Shown here: positions 26,319-35,912 of the stretch, piece by piece
Layout: every line of letters begins with the position of its first letter
Position numbering within the stretch: the first letter of the stretch is position 1
Assembly: GCA_030747505.1 (NCBI GenBank)
Contig: JASLKQ010000012.1
Span: forward strand, 1 to 51,091
Length of the DNA: 51,091 nucleotides
From: Verrucomicrobiota bacterium
GTDB lineage: Bacteria; Verrucomicrobiota; Verrucomicrobiia; Limisphaerales; UBA1100
Reading direction: 5' to 3'
Notes under the pieces: generated by a model
What the model was told of the DNA's origin: nothing
Database searches by the model: none
Seen by the model: the letters and a program-made list of their open reading frames with translations, nothing else
Program-made: the position numbers and the translations under genes

Positions 26319-27037
26319 CACCCCATCCAGTTGGTACGACTGCTTTTCCCGACTTCGGTAATTTCGCCGGTGGAGTTCTTGGCAATGTATATTGTGACAC
26401 TAGTCACTGCGAGAAAGGTCCCCAGCATGATTGTGGCGATAAACCAACTTGGAAAAGCTCCGACAGAAAGGGCAGAGTACAGGGAACCAAGTGAATTAAT
26501 TTCCTGTCCGGCGGGCGGATGGATAAAAATCTTCGTAATCCAGGCGGTGAGGATAATGGTTGTGATAAATGCATAGTTGCGTTGGAGGCGCCGGCCAATG
26601 GATTCAAACATGCTTATTTTAAACGCCGGCACCAATAAATCCTCAGCGACAAGTTTGCGCCAGTTGCCTTCCAGCTTGGGTTTCTCACGAAGGATAACGG
26701 GGGTAATAAAATGGGCCTCAAGCATTCGTACGCGCGCACGGAATGCATCATAAAAACGGTATCGTCTAGCTTCAATCCAAAGCATCATCAGTACGATGGC
26801 CAGATTAAAGAAAAATATCAGGTGAGGAACTGTTTCAAAGGAAAAGGCGACTGTGAAAATCGTTCCTGTCGTGGTGATTCCCCAAGTGGTGGTTGTGTCC
26901 AGTCGCTGTCGCCAAACCATAATTCGGCCGATCTCACCACGATAGAAGTGGGACATTGCGGTGATGTAGCCCTGATCAGAGGAGGATTCATCGTGTAGAG
27001 CCTCCAAAAAATCATTTTCTTCACCGAAATCAGGCAT
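26318..27037 (-). CDS. DUF2270 integral membrane protein
   Basis: The 239-residue product matches the DUF2270 pattern: MSHFYRGEIGRIMVWRQRLDTTTTWGITTTGTIFTVAFS near the N-terminus, then hydrophobic segments at ~70-88 (LIFFFNLAIVLMMLWIEA), ~153-172 (FITTIILTAWITKIF) and ~200-220 (WFIATIMLGTFLAVTSVTIYIA). The segment RYRFYDAFRARVRMLE is also characteristic. The biochemical role of DUF2270 is unknown. It lies 25 bases after recG and overlaps hisC, so it belongs to the minus-strand run by position. Confidence 0.88.
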   Translation of the reverse strand: MPDFGEENDFLEALHDESSSDQGYITAMSHFYRGEIGRIMVWRQRLDTTTTWGITTTGTIFTVAFSFETVPHLIFFFNLAIVLMMLWIEARRYRFYDAFRARVRMLEAHFITPVILREKPKLEGNWRKLVAEDLLVPAFKISMFESIGRRLQRNYAFITTIILTAWITKIFIHPPAGQEINSLGSLYSALSVGAFPSWFIATIMLGTFLAVTSVTIYIAKNSTGEITEVGKSSRTNWMG

Positions 27038-27062
27038 TTTCGAAGTTTAGCAGAAATTTCAC

Positions 27063-29042
27063 CTAACGACCAGCCTCGATCTCTGAAGCGATATTTCGAG
27101 CTAGTTTAATCAGTTCTAGATCGTGCTGCAGATCACCGAATTTGAACGCCGGGAGTCCGCTTTGTTCTTGACCTGTTAATTCGCCTGGCCCGCGCAACTG
27201 CAGGTCGGCTTCAGCAATTTTGAATCCGTCTTGGGTTCCTTCAAGGATTTTGAGTCGGGTTTTTGCTTCCTCTGATTTATCGGAGGTTAATAAAATACAA
27301 TGACTATTCTGAGTCCCGCGTCCGATACGTCCGCGCAACTGGTGGAGTTGGGCTAGTCCGAATTGGTCAGCGTTCTCGATAACCATTAGCGTGGCGTTGG
27401 GGGCGTCAACACCCACTTCAATAACGGTGGTAGAAAGGAGTACGTGAATCCGGTTTTCATGAAAGCGGTTCATGACCTTTTCCTTATCTTCGGGTTTCAT
27501 TTGCCCATGTATTACCCCGACTTCAAAGGGTTGCAGCTCCTTGGTGAGTTTTTTTGCCTCAGTGCTCACAGCCTTTATCCCTGCAGTTGTATCCTCGTTG
27601 TCAACTCTGGGAAAAACAACGTAGGCTTGGTGCCCGTCAGAAATCTGTTCGCGCATAAAGGAAAGAATTTTGGGCCAACTCTGGGGAGGTCTGATAAAAG
27701 TACGGATTGCACCTCGGCCTGATGGCATTTCCCTGATTACTGAGCAGTCTAGATCCCCGTAAAGAGTCAGTCCGAGGGTGCGCGGGATCGGTGTTGCAGT
27801 CATTACAAGAAGGTGAGGGAATTGACCTTTCTGTAATAGTTGATCCCGTTGCTTTACGCCAAATTTGTGCTGTTCATCAATAACGACCAGCCCAATTTTT
27901 CCCATGGAAAATGAATCTTGGAATAATGCATGGGTGCCAATGGCAACAGTTGGCTCTCGTGAGGAAAACAGAGGTGCTTCGGTTTCCTTGTGCGAACCGG
28001 TGTGGAGACGAATCCGGATGGGCAGATAGGAAAGCCATTGGGTGAAATTACGATAATGTTGTTCAGCAAGGATTTCAGTTGGAGCCATGATTAGGGCGTT
28101 AAAGCCGCTTTCCAGCACCCTGAGAACCGCCAAGGCTGCTACAATGGTTTTGCCTGATCCGACGTCGCCCTGCAGGAGTCGCCGCATGGGTTGTTTTCCA
28201 TTGAGGTCTCCGTCTATCTCCATTGAAACAGTCTGTTGCGAGTCAGTGAGTTGAAATCCAAGTTGTTTTAGGAACGGGGCTGTGAAAGAGCCATTCCCAG
28301 GGCAGGGGAGGGCTTCCGCCTTGGATTGGAGATTGTTTCGACGTCGCCGCAGTTCCCTCTGTAGACAAACGAATTCATCCAGAGCTAGTCGGTGCCTGGC
28401 TGGATCCATCTGCTGGGGGTCATCTGGAAAATGAAGAGATTTTATGGCATCGCGACGGCTTGGTAGTCCGGCGGCTGAATAGTTGGGTTCAGAGATCAGG
28501 CTTAGAGATGAGGGGACAAGTTTATGCAGGAACTGCCTTAGCCATCTTTGCGATAGGCCTTCGGTGAGCGGATACACGGGTACAATTCGGTTAACATGAA
28601 TATTGGAATCATCGTCATTTTTAATAGCCTCGGTTTCTGGATGATCAATTGCCGCAGTCTTTCCTTTGGATAGTTTTCCAAAAATCAACACCTCGTCACC
28701 GACTTTGAAATAGCGCGAAATATAAGAAATATTCCACCAGCGGCAGGAGAGGCTTCCAGAATTATCTTCCAGTATGAATTCAAAAAGCCTTCTGCCTCCT
28801 CTCAGCCGTTTAGTGCCGCAAGCAATAATTACGCCACGGGCCAGGGCTGGATCTTCAGAGGATAGTTCGCTGATAGGTCGTATGTTCCTGCGGTCTTCGT
28901 AACGGCGAGGTTTTAGAAGAAGCAGATCTTCCAGGGTGAAGCATTTGAGGCGTGCCAGTTGACTGGAGCGCTCAGCATTTATGCCTGATAAGTCAGGAAT
29001 ACTTTGCTCTAACGGGTCTTTTGTGGCGATCTCTACGGGCAC
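27063..29042 (-). CDS. recG: ATP-dependent DNA helicase RecG
   Basis: RecG remodels stalled forks and Holliday junctions. The 659-residue product shows the wedge/OB domain (RYEDRRNIRPISEL, GRRLFEFILEDNSGSLSCRWWN), Walker A GDVGSGKTIVA, the RecG-type DEQH box VIDEQHKFGVKQR, TATPIPRTLGLTLYGDLD, and motifs V-VI VIEVGVDAPNATLMVIENADQFGLAQLHQLRGRIGRG. The C-terminal TRG-like region (RLKILEGTQDGFKIAEADLQLRGPGELTG) is intact. The start GTG 29042 gives a length slightly below the usual ~690, so the N-terminal helical part is short. It heads the minus-strand gene run. Confidence 0.96.
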   Translation of the reverse strand: MPVEIATKDPLEQSIPDLSGINAERSSQLARLKCFTLEDLLLLKPRRYEDRRNIRPISELSSEDPALARGVIIACGTKRLRGGRRLFEFILEDNSGSLSCRWWNISYISRYFKVGDEVLIFGKLSKGKTAAIDHPETEAIKNDDDSNIHVNRIVPVYPLTEGLSQRWLRQFLHKLVPSSLSLISEPNYSAAGLPSRRDAIKSLHFPDDPQQMDPARHRLALDEFVCLQRELRRRRNNLQSKAEALPCPGNGSFTAPFLKQLGFQLTDSQQTVSMEIDGDLNGKQPMRRLLQGDVGSGKTIVAALAVLRVLESGFNALIMAPTEILAEQHYRNFTQWLSYLPIRIRLHTGSHKETEAPLFSSREPTVAIGTHALFQDSFSMGKIGLVVIDEQHKFGVKQRDQLLQKGQFPHLLVMTATPIPRTLGLTLYGDLDCSVIREMPSGRGAIRTFIRPPQSWPKILSFMREQISDGHQAYVVFPRVDNEDTTAGIKAVSTEAKKLTKELQPFEVGVIHGQMKPEDKEKVMNRFHENRIHVLLSTTVIEVGVDAPNATLMVIENADQFGLAQLHQLRGRIGRGTQNSHCILLTSDKSEEAKTRLKILEGTQDGFKIAEADLQLRGPGELTGQEQSGLPAFKFGDLQHDLELIKLARNIASEIEAGR

Positions 29043-29128
29043 TTGGTTTTTATAAACGAGTGCAAAAGCGCGCCCAAGATGAACTTTTGCACTTTGCTCG
29101 AGTCTTCTTTGTCTTCACTCTGTGCTCC

Positions 29129-29737
29129 GTGGCACACACGTCGGATACAGTGGAAGGTTTATGGCGGGATTATGCTGCTATATTTCGTGATTTTGACGAT
29201 CTGACGTTGGCACGATGGCTGGCCCAGACCTTGAGCCAGTTGCACGGGCGTCTCTGGCGGATGTCTCATCCATTGGTAGCTTCCTATCATTTGGCAGCCA
29301 TGGTTGGTCACGATCGCCAGATATGGCATCAGCGATTAATTGGTTCGCCTCCGGATTATCCTATGACGAATTGCTGTCGAGCTCCGCTTCTGCCAATGGT
29401 AACCCGTGAGGTTCTCGAATGCGGTTTGATTTGTGTTCATTGCAATGGAAGTGCAGTGGATTCGAATGATATTCCTGATAAAGGTTTGGCAGAGAATTTG
29501 TCAGGTTGGGCTGAAGAATATGCAGCTATTCATGGAGTGGCTCATTGGGATGAGGAACGGAAGCTGAATCATAGTAATTATGAGCAGGCCTTTGAGGATG
29601 CTGCACAGAAAAGCGAACAGATGTTATCGAAGCTTGGCTCGGAAATGGCGCCTCCCTTGTTGGAGTTTTTCCCTGCGGTGATTTGGGATGATCAGGATGA
29701 ATGCCTGCAGGTTAGACCGGAGGATATTGTATTGTGA
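29129..29737 (+). CDS. Conserved-looking unknown protein with Cys-Cys and CxxC motifs
   Basis: The open frame extends back to 28952, overlapping recG. GTG 29129 gives a 202-residue protein beginning at the apparent folded part (DTVEGLWRDYAAIF); GTG 29060 is an alternative. It contains TNCCRAPLLPM and CGLICVHCNGSA, a possible zinc-binding set (CC...CxxC), then an acidic helical C-terminus ending QDECLQVRPEDIVL. I recall similar unnamed proteins from Verrucomicrobia but cannot give a family. No membrane segment is present in this form. The downstream gene overlaps by 4 bases, implying a shared transcript. Confidence 0.72.
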   Translation: MAHTSDTVEGLWRDYAAIFRDFDDLTLARWLAQTLSQLHGRLWRMSHPLVASYHLAAMVGHDRQIWHQRLIGSPPDYPMTNCCRAPLLPMVTREVLECGLICVHCNGSAVDSNDIPDKGLAENLSGWAEEYAAIHGVAHWDEERKLNHSNYEQAFEDAAQKSEQMLSKLGSEMAPPLLEFFPAVIWDDQDECLQVRPEDIVL

Positions 29738-30588
29738 GTGAGCCTGTCGAATTAGAGGCTGAAGCAAGATCTCCCTGGCCAAGGCGGTTGGCAGTAGGAT
29801 GTGTTTCTATGGTGGTTCTGCTTTTGGTGGGGATGTTTGTTTTTGACCTGATTGTGAGAAAGATGGTTGCTGATCGTATAGAAAAGGAATTGGCTCAAAA
29901 TGGCTGGCAGGCGCAACTGGATGGGTTTGATTATTCCTTGTGGAATAAGGAGGTGGAAATATATGGCTTTTCAGGGGTTTCTATGGATGAGGAACAGCAT
30001 AAACAATTTGGGGAGGTTCGGCTTAACAATGCACGGGTCAAGTTCAATGCCGATAAAGAGAATATTTTGAATGAACTGATAATTACTGAGGCTCAGGCAA
30101 AATTTGGCAAACTGGACAAGCTGGAGATTGTTCCGGGAAAGAAATTTTCAGCTAAGGATCTAATCATAAATAACCCTGAAGAATTTGGCGGGGGTCCGCT
30201 TATTGAAATTAATGAGCTCAAAGTTGTTTTTGGAGGCATTACAAAGGAGGGCAGGCAACGTTATAAGAAAGTGGAGATTCAGATTGGGAGAATCAATCTG
30301 GTGAAAAACATGAAGGGAAAATGGCTTACCGATGGGGCTTCTCAATTCCAAATGAAACTCAGAAATATGGAATCACAGAAAGGAGAAGGGGAAATACCTG
30401 AGGTTGACAGTCTCTCTGTTAATATAGGAGAGGTTGCTTTACTGGATTTAAGCCAAAAAGGGACTGCTCGAGTGGTTCAGGTGAATCAGGTTATTGAGGA
30501 AAATAATAACCCTAAAGGCTACGCATTGGGTGTTTTTCTGCGGATTATTGGAGTGATTGCAAATGCGAAAAATCAGGCAGATCCTTAG
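29734..30588 (+). CDS. Single-pass membrane protein, AsmA/DUF748-like architecture
   Basis: The 284-residue product has one N-terminal membrane segment (VGCVSMVVLLLVGMFVFDLIV, ~22-42) and a long soluble part of amphipathic strands: GWQAQLDGFDYSLWNKEVEIYGFSG, FGEVRLNNARVKF, LIITEAQAKFG, IEINELKVVFGGI. This 'TM + repeated beta strands describing basis layers' layout recalls AsmA-like and DUF748 proteins of envelope lipid transport, but the match is by pattern only. The GTG start overlaps the upstream stop (GTGA). Its stop lies 1 base from that of the convergent M42 peptidase. Confidence 0.7.
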   Translation: MSEPVELEAEARSPWPRRLAVGCVSMVVLLLVGMFVFDLIVRKMVADRIEKELAQNGWQAQLDGFDYSLWNKEVEIYGFSGVSMDEEQHKQFGEVRLNNARVKFNADKENILNELIITEAQAKFGKLDKLEIVPGKKFSAKDLIINNPEEFGGGPLIEINELKVVFGGITKEGRQRYKKVEIQIGRINLVKNMKGKWLTDGASQFQMKLRNMESQKGEGEIPEVDSLSVNIGEVALLDLSQKGTARVVQVNQVIEENNNPKGYALGVFLRIIGVIANAKNQADP

Positions 30589-30589
30589 G

Positions 30590-31660
30590 TTATATTTTTA
30601 CTGAAAAAGAATCGGTCTTTTTGATGCTTTCAGAAAAACCGGCCATGAGTTTAGGGATTTGTTCCAGATCCTTTAGGTTGACCACTTCCACTGGCGAATG
30701 CATGTAACGGTTGGGTAGGCTGATTAATGCACTGGGGATTCCTCCCCGAGTCCAAAAGACAGCATCGGTATCGGTTCCGCTTGTGGCGCTGACCGTCTCG
30801 TGTTGCAGTGGGATTTTGGATTTTGCGGCAACCTGTTCAACCCGTTTCACCACCTCCGGGTGGTTGCATATGCCGTGGGTGATGGTGGGGCCTTTTCCCA
30901 TTTTGATATCTCCGTGAGTCTGTTTGTTGAGCCCGGGGTAGTCGGTTGCGTGGGTGACATCAACAACCAGTGCAATGTCCGGTTTTAATGAATATGCGAT
31001 TTGTCTGGCTCCAAAAAGACCGACTTCCTCCATGGTATTGGATACGGCGCATATCTCAGCATTAACTTTTTTCTTTGAGGATGAAAGCAGGCGGAGGGTT
31101 TCAGCTACAGCCCATGTTCCTATTCGGTTGTCAAATGCTCGTGCGACCGCCATGTCCTTGTGGAGAATTTCAAAATTCTGGTTAACTGTAATGGGGTCCC
31201 CGATGCGCACCCGTTTTTCTGCTGCTGTTTTGGAGTTGCAGCCGATATCGACGAAAAGATCGGTTATTTTCGGAGCCTTGGGTTCTCCGTCGATCTTTTG
31301 CATATGCGGAGGCGGGTTGCCTATTATGCCAAGTACGCTGCTTTTGGCATTATGAACTGTTACCCGTTGTGCTTTGCTTACGATTGCATCAACACCGCCC
31401 ATGCGCTTAACCCATATGTAGCCGTTTTCATCAATATAATTTACTGAAAGGGCGATCTCATCAGCATGACCGGCAAGCATTATTCTCGGGCCGCCGCCCT
31501 TGTTTAAAATGGCAACACAGTTGCCGTAATCATCGTGAGATGTTTCATCAGCATACTGTTGAACGTAATTAAGCCATACGCGCTGCCCGCGGGTTTCATA
31601 ACTGGTGGGGCTGGGGGTGTTAACCAGTTCCTCAAGGAATGTGAGCGATTCTTTGCGCAT
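30590..31660 (-). CDS. M42 family metallo-aminopeptidase
   Basis: M42 enzymes are cytosolic, dodecameric di-metal aminopeptidases. The 356-residue product has the expected ligands and motifs: LAGHADEIALSV (His, Asp), RAFDNRIGTWAVAETL (bridging Asp), NTMEEVGLFGARQIA (catalytic Glu-Glu), VVDVTHATDYPG and SLPNRYMHSPVEVVNLKDLE (His). The insert ~65-180 matches the PDZ-like dimerisation region. Some M42 members are annotated as endoglucanases, which is now doubted. It is transcribed away from proB. Confidence 0.93.
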   Translation of the reverse strand: MRKESLTFLEELVNTPSPTSYETRGQRVWLNYVQQYADETSHDDYGNCVAILNKGGGPRIMLAGHADEIALSVNYIDENGYIWVKRMGGVDAIVSKAQRVTVHNAKSSVLGIIGNPPPHMQKIDGEPKAPKITDLFVDIGCNSKTAAEKRVRIGDPITVNQNFEILHKDMAVARAFDNRIGTWAVAETLRLLSSSKKKVNAEICAVSNTMEEVGLFGARQIAYSLKPDIALVVDVTHATDYPGLNKQTHGDIKMGKGPTITHGICNHPEVVKRVEQVAAKSKIPLQHETVSATSGTDTDAVFWTRGGIPSALISLPNRYMHSPVEVVNLKDLEQIPKLMAGFSESIKKTDSFSVKI

Positions 31661-31737
31661 CAGCGAAGGTTGCAGTTCACTCGCCGTCGCGTCAATGCTC
31701 GACGGTGATGTAATATTTTTGATACATAAATGGCGCT

Positions 31738-32808
31738 GTGCGTGCCAAACTCCTCAAGAACGCCAATCTGGCAGTCGTTAAGCTAGGCACCGGTATCCTA
31801 ACAGATAACCGGAATCGATTGGCCTCTGGAAGGATTAAGCAAATTGTTGGCCAAGTGGAACGGGCCAGGCGATCGGGCAGGGAGGTGGTATTGGTCTCCT
31901 CGGGTGCAGTGGCAGCCGGCATGGAGGTCTTGGGACATCGAATAAGGCCATCCAGACTGGAGGAGTTGCAGGCTTGTGCAGCTGTAGGGCAATCACGTTT
32001 AATGGCAGTATATCAGGAGCTTTTTTCTGCTTTTGATGTCCAAACCGCCCAGGTTCTGCTGACGCATGCGGATTTACAGGATCATGACCGTCACTTGAAC
32101 GCCAGAAATACCTTGATGGCTTTGTTGGCAGGAGGGGTGGTGCCAATAGTTAATGAAAACGATGCGGTCTCCTTTACCGAGTTGACTGTAGGAGATAATG
32201 ATAAGCTGGCGGCTTTGGTTGCAACATTATTACCAGCCGACCTTCTAGTGCTGCTGACGACAGTTGAAGGGTTGGTGAGAAATTATGGAAAATCAAATGC
32301 AAAGGTTGTGTCGTCGGTCAAAAAAATTGATGGGCCAACACGCAAGCACGCTGGAGGGACACAAAGCAATACCAGTGTGGGAGGAATGTTGAGCAAACTG
32401 AAGGCTGCTGAGATAGTAATGCGTGCGGGCATTCCAATGATAATTGGCAACGGAGCTTCTCGTGGGGTTTTGAGCAAAATGTTGGCAGGGGAGGCAGTTG
32501 GAACTTTATTTCATCCTAATGAAAGTAAATTAAAGGGACGGAAGCGTTGGATTGCTTTTTTTCATCATCCTGAAGGAAGAGTGATTGTCGATAAAGGTGC
32601 GAAACTGGCATTACGGGAAAGGGGGATGAGTTTGCTTGCCCCTGGGGTCGTGAGGTGTGAGGGGGAGTTTGCGGCCGGAGATGTTATTAGGATTTGTGAC
32701 ACTGAAGGTACGGAGTTTGCTCGCGGAATAACCAAGTATTCTCTTGAACAAATGAATGCAACAACTGGAAAAGTGGTGGTTCATCGCGACCATTTGGTTG
32801 TACTTTGA
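31738..32808 (+). CDS. proB: Glutamate 5-kinase
   Basis: ProB phosphorylates the gamma-carboxylate of glutamate, the first step to proline. The 356-residue protein has the amino-acid kinase domain (LAVVKLGTGILTD, VVLVSSGAVAAGMEVLG, PIVNENDAVSFTELTVGDNDKLAALVATLL, GGMLSKLKAAEIVMRAGIPMIIGNG) and a C-terminal PUA domain (~270-356, RVIVDKGAKLALRERGMSLLAPGV). The PUA domain is usual for bacterial ProB. GTG 31738 begins the match. It overlaps mazG at TGATG. proA is on the other strand 9 kb away, so the pair is split. Confidence 0.96.
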   Translation: MRAKLLKNANLAVVKLGTGILTDNRNRLASGRIKQIVGQVERARRSGREVVLVSSGAVAAGMEVLGHRIRPSRLEELQACAAVGQSRLMAVYQELFSAFDVQTAQVLLTHADLQDHDRHLNARNTLMALLAGGVVPIVNENDAVSFTELTVGDNDKLAALVATLLPADLLVLLTTVEGLVRNYGKSNAKVVSSVKKIDGPTRKHAGGTQSNTSVGGMLSKLKAAEIVMRAGIPMIIGNGASRGVLSKMLAGEAVGTLFHPNESKLKGRKRWIAFFHHPEGRVIVDKGAKLALRERGMSLLAPGVVRCEGEFAAGDVIRICDTEGTEFARGITKYSLEQMNATTGKVVVHRDHLVVL

Positions 32809-33470
32809 TGTCTAAGAGAAAAGCAATTGATGAATTGATCGAGGTAATGGCTCGTTTGCGTGCACCGGAGGGGTGTCCGTGGGATCAGGAGCAGAGTCAC
32901 ATGAGTATCCGCCTGAATGCGGTTGAGGAGGTTTATGAGCTGGTTGATGCTATCGAGAGTGATGATGATGATGAAATGCTCGAAGAGTTGGGAGATATAT
33001 TACTTCAGGTGGTATTTCATGCCCAGATGGCCAAGGAGCGAAAAGCTTTTGATTTTGATGATATTGCTCGGGTGATAACCGAAAAACTGATCCGCCGCCA
33101 TCCCCATGTTTTTGAAGGTGTCAATGTGGAAGGGGTGGCTGAAGTCTGGAATCAGTGGGATGCGATTAAGAAGAAGGAAAAGGAGGGGACAGTTCATGAG
33201 CGAAAGTCTGTTTTTGATGGGATCCCTCGGCATTTGCCTGCGTTAATGCAGGCAAATGAATTAATCAAAAAAGCTCGCAAAAATGATCTGTTGGCTCAAG
33301 TGAAAGGGGCCCGTACTAAGGCTGATTTAGGGGCAGAGCTATTTGATCTGGTCCAAAACGCTCAATCCAGCGGCTGGCAAGCGGAGGAACTGCTTCGGGA
33401 AGAAGTCAAAAAGCAGGAAAATATCCTGCGAAATATAGAGAAGGCTCGACAAGGGGATTGCCATACCTAA
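32808..33470 (+). CDS. mazG: Nucleoside triphosphate pyrophosphohydrolase
   Basis: MazG hydrolyses NTPs to NMP and PPi, cleaning the nucleotide pool. From ATG 32808 the product is 220 residues. It has the catalytic EEVYELVDAIESDDDDEMLEELGDILLQVVFHAQMA segment (the EExxE...ExxD Mg2+ site) preceded by LRAPEGCPWDQEQSH, then RRHPHVFEGV and EVWNQWDAIKKKEK. The C-terminal half is shorter than the 263-residue E. coli protein but keeps the second-domain features. Coupled to proB by TGATG. Confidence 0.95.
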   Translation: MSKRKAIDELIEVMARLRAPEGCPWDQEQSHMSIRLNAVEEVYELVDAIESDDDDEMLEELGDILLQVVFHAQMAKERKAFDFDDIARVITEKLIRRHPHVFEGVNVEGVAEVWNQWDAIKKKEKEGTVHERKSVFDGIPRHLPALMQANELIKKARKNDLLAQVKGARTKADLGAELFDLVQNAQSSGWQAEELLREEVKKQENILRNIEKARQGDCHT

Positions 33471-33488
33471 CTTGATGTTTTGTGAATT

Positions 33489-34604
33489 ATGAGTGATCCG
33501 CGTTATGCAAAATTGGCCAAGTTATTGGTGGAATATTCCTGCGAATTAAAAAAAGGGGAAAATGTTTTCATAGATGTGGCTGATATCCCTGAAGCCATGG
33601 CCATTGAGTTGGTTAGAGCAGCACGTAAAGTAGGGGCTAATCCAATAGTAGAGACACGACACTCGAGGCTGGTAAGGGAATTGGTTAAAGGGACGACAGA
33701 CAGTCACGCAAAGCTGACGCGCGATGTAGAGCTTTACCGAATGAAAAAGGTCCAGGCATACATTGCGATACGTGGTGCGGAAAATACGAGTGAACTGAGC
33801 GATGTGCCGCCCAAGGTAATGCAGGCTTATTCGAAAACCATGAGGCCGGTGCTGAATTATCGTGTTAATAAGACACGCTGGGTAGTGTTGCGTTGGCCGA
33901 CTCCAAGTATGGCTCAGGCTGCTAACATGAGTACAGAGTCGTTCGAGGATTTTTATTTTGATGTCTGCACGTTTAATTATGGGCGGATGGCGAAGGCGAT
34001 GAAGCCCCTTGCAAAACGCATGACAAAAGCCAGAAAGGTTCACCTGAAAGGGCCAGGAACCGATTTGGTTTTCAGCATTAAAGGGATGCCGGCAATTGCA
34101 TGTGCAGGTGACAGGAATATTCCTGATGGAGAAGTGTTTTCCTGCCCTGTAAAGACTACAGCGAATGGTGTCATTCAGTTCAATACCCCCACATTATACG
34201 CAGGCACAAAGTTTGAAAACGTGAAATTGGAGTTGAAGGATGGAAAGGTGTTTCGTGCCACCAGTAATAATACTAAGCGACTAAATGAAATTTTGAATAC
34301 GGATGCGGGTGCACGGTATATTGGGGAATTCTCGCTGGGGGTGAATCCATTTGTCATGAATCCGATGTGCGATATTTTATTTGATGAAAAGATCGCCGGA
34401 TCGCTTCATTTTACTCCCGGGCAGGCGTATGAGGAATGTGATAATGGCAATCGCTCGGCAGTGCACTGGGACATGGTGCTGATTCAGAGAAAAGAGTGGG
34501 GTGGGGGCGAGGTGTGGTTTGACGGGGAGCTGGTTCGAAAGGATGGATTGTTCCTGCCCAAAGACCTCAAGCCGCTCAACCCCAGGAATCTTAAAAAGGT
34601 TTAA
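33489..34604 (+). CDS. M29 family aminopeptidase
   Basis: M29 enzymes (aminopeptidase T/AmpS type) are cytosolic metal-dependent aminopeptidases. The 371-residue product shows the N-terminal domain ([22 protein letters not shown]) and the catalytic domain with [34 protein letters not shown] (Glu ligand), [14 protein letters not shown] (Glu), [20 protein letters not shown] (His) and [11 protein letters not shown] (His, Asp). All expected ligands seem to be kept. It starts 18 bases after mazG. Its stop interlocks with that of the convergent LysR gene over four bases (TTAA). Confidence 0.92.
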   Translation: MSDPRYAKLAKLLVEYSCELKKGENVFIDVADIPEAMAIELVRAARKVGANPIVETRHSRLVRELVKGTTDSHAKLTRDVELYRMKKVQAYIAIRGAENTSELSDVPPKVMQAYSKTMRPVLNYRVNKTRWVVLRWPTPSMAQAANMSTESFEDFYFDVCTFNYGRMAKAMKPLAKRMTKARKVHLKGPGTDLVFSIKGMPAIACAGDRNIPDGEVFSCPVKTTANGVIQFNTPTLYAGTKFENVKLELKDGKVFRATSNNTKRLNEILNTDAGARYIGEFSLGVNPFVMNPMCDILFDEKIAGSLHFTPGQAYEECDNGNRSAVHWDMVLIQRKEWGGGEVWFDGELVRKDGLFLPKDLKPLNPRNLKKV

Positions 34605-35479
34605 CCTTTTTTGAGGAGGCTCAGGAATTCCTTCATTGCAGGCGAAAGCACTTTGGTCTTTTTGTGAACAGCTGCAAGAGGGCGGTAGAATTTCTCATCC
34701 TCAATCTCCACCATGGAGATTGTTTTTTTTGCTACTTCTTGGATTACCGGGCTTCGCGGGACAATTGAGATTCCCGCGTTGATCTCAACGGCTCGTTTAA
34801 CTGTTTCGATGTTGTCAAATTCCATGGAGTGTTCGACTTCGATGTTGCGGTCTCTTAGGATTTTATCAATTGCTCTTCGAGTCGGTATATCAGGCTCAAA
34901 TGCGATAAATTTTTGCATATTTATTTCAGATAGTTTTACTTTTGATTTCTGTGCCAGTTCATGTTTTGGATGGCAGATGAGGACGAGCAGGTCTTCGTCC
35001 AGGGAAGTTACTTGAAGTCTTGGGTCTTTCTGTGGATAAGCGACGAGGCCGATATCGGCTATTCCGGTAATAATGTCGTCATAGAGTTGAGTGGCTCTGC
35101 GATATTCAACCGATACGTTTACGGTTGGGTGTTTTTTCAGGTATTTCTTCAGGAAAGGCGGCAGTTCATGCAGCCCAATACTGTATATGGTTACCACTTT
35201 GATTGTTCCAGTAACGACATTTTGGATCTCTTGGATCCGGTGTCGCAGCTCGTCGTAAGACTGGACAATCTGCTTGCTGGATTTGTACAAAGTTTCGCCC
35301 TCTTTAGTAAGGGTGAATTTTTTTTTACTTCGCTCAATGAATTTTGCTTGGAACCTGTTTTCCAGTGCAGAAATTTGCTGACTGACTGCTGACTGGGTTA
35401 CCCCGTTTATTTGTGCTGCCTTTGTGAAACTTGCGGTTTCGGCCAGATCGCAGAAAACCTTAAGGCTCTCGATTTGCAT
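34601..35479 (-). CDS. LysR family transcriptional regulator
   Basis: The 292-residue product has the LysR N-terminal winged helix-turn-helix ([40 protein letters not shown], ~1-40) and a type-2 periplasmic-binding-like effector domain (~90-290, [41 protein letters not shown]). The effector is not predictable. It lies 34 bases after cdd on the same strand rather than divergent from a target, so its regulon is unclear. LysR proteins often repress themselves. Confidence 0.94.
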   Translation of the reverse strand: MQIESLKVFCDLAETASFTKAAQINGVTQSAVSQQISALENRFQAKFIERSKKKFTLTKEGETLYKSSKQIVQSYDELRHRIQEIQNVVTGTIKVVTIYSIGLHELPPFLKKYLKKHPTVNVSVEYRRATQLYDDIITGIADIGLVAYPQKDPRLQVTSLDEDLLVLICHPKHELAQKSKVKLSEINMQKFIAFEPDIPTRRAIDKILRDRNIEVEHSMEFDNIETVKRAVEINAGISIVPRSPVIQEVAKKTISMVEIEDEKFYRPLAAVHKKTKVLSPAMKEFLSLLKKG

Positions 35480-35513
35480 GAACGAATTAAATCAGATTTG
35501 CTAATACTGTCAA

Positions 35514-35912
35514 TTAGGGGGAAAGGTTTTTGGAAGTAAAGGCTGAGGGCAGAAGCTCATCTATTTTCGTTTGCTTGATTGATGTAGGGTCATTCGAGTC
35601 AATGAGTGTAATTGTGGCGTTCGCAGCGTATTCTGCGATAACTTGCCGGCAGGCTCCGCAAGGTGCTACACCGCCCTCTGAGGCGATGGCTAAGGCGCTG
35701 AAATCAGTCAGGCCTTCAGTGAGTGCTTTGAAGATTGCGACGCGTTCTGCGCAACAACTTAGGCCATAGCTGGCACTTTCCACATTGGCGCCAATTGTAA
35801 TTTGCTTGGTGTCATCAAGAATCGCAGCACCCACCTTGAATTTGGAATAGGGGGCTAGGGCCTGATGGCGGGCGTTCAGGGCTGCTTCGATCAGTGGGTT
35901 AGCCTTGGACAT
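35514..35912 (-). CDS. cdd: Cytidine deaminase
   Basis: Cdd deaminates cytidine and deoxycytidine to uridine forms in pyrimidine salvage. From ATG 35912 the protein is 132 residues, the length of the small tetrameric class. It shows ALAPYSKFKVGAAI, NVESASYGLSCCAERVAIFKAL (Cys zinc ligand, catalytic Glu) and APCGACRQVIAEY (two Cys ligands). GTG 35930 is an alternative start. It overlaps the purine nucleoside phosphorylase gene by 14 bases, giving a salvage pair. Confidence 0.96.
   Translation of the reverse strand: MSKANPLIEAALNARHQALAPYSKFKVGAAILDDTKQITIGANVESASYGLSCCAERVAIFKALTEGLTDFSALAIASEGGVAPCGACRQVIAEYAANATITLIDSNDPTSIKQTKIDELLPSAFTSKNLSP

Noticed and set aside
28952-29128. N-terminal extension of the CC/CxxC protein
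   Set aside because: It overlaps the recG coding start on the other strand and its residues look unlike the conserved-looking part; the GTG at 29129 is preferred, though not proven.
31835-32146. 103-residue Pro-rich minus-strand frame inside proB
   Set aside because: It is the antisense shadow of a well-conserved kinase domain with no independent support.
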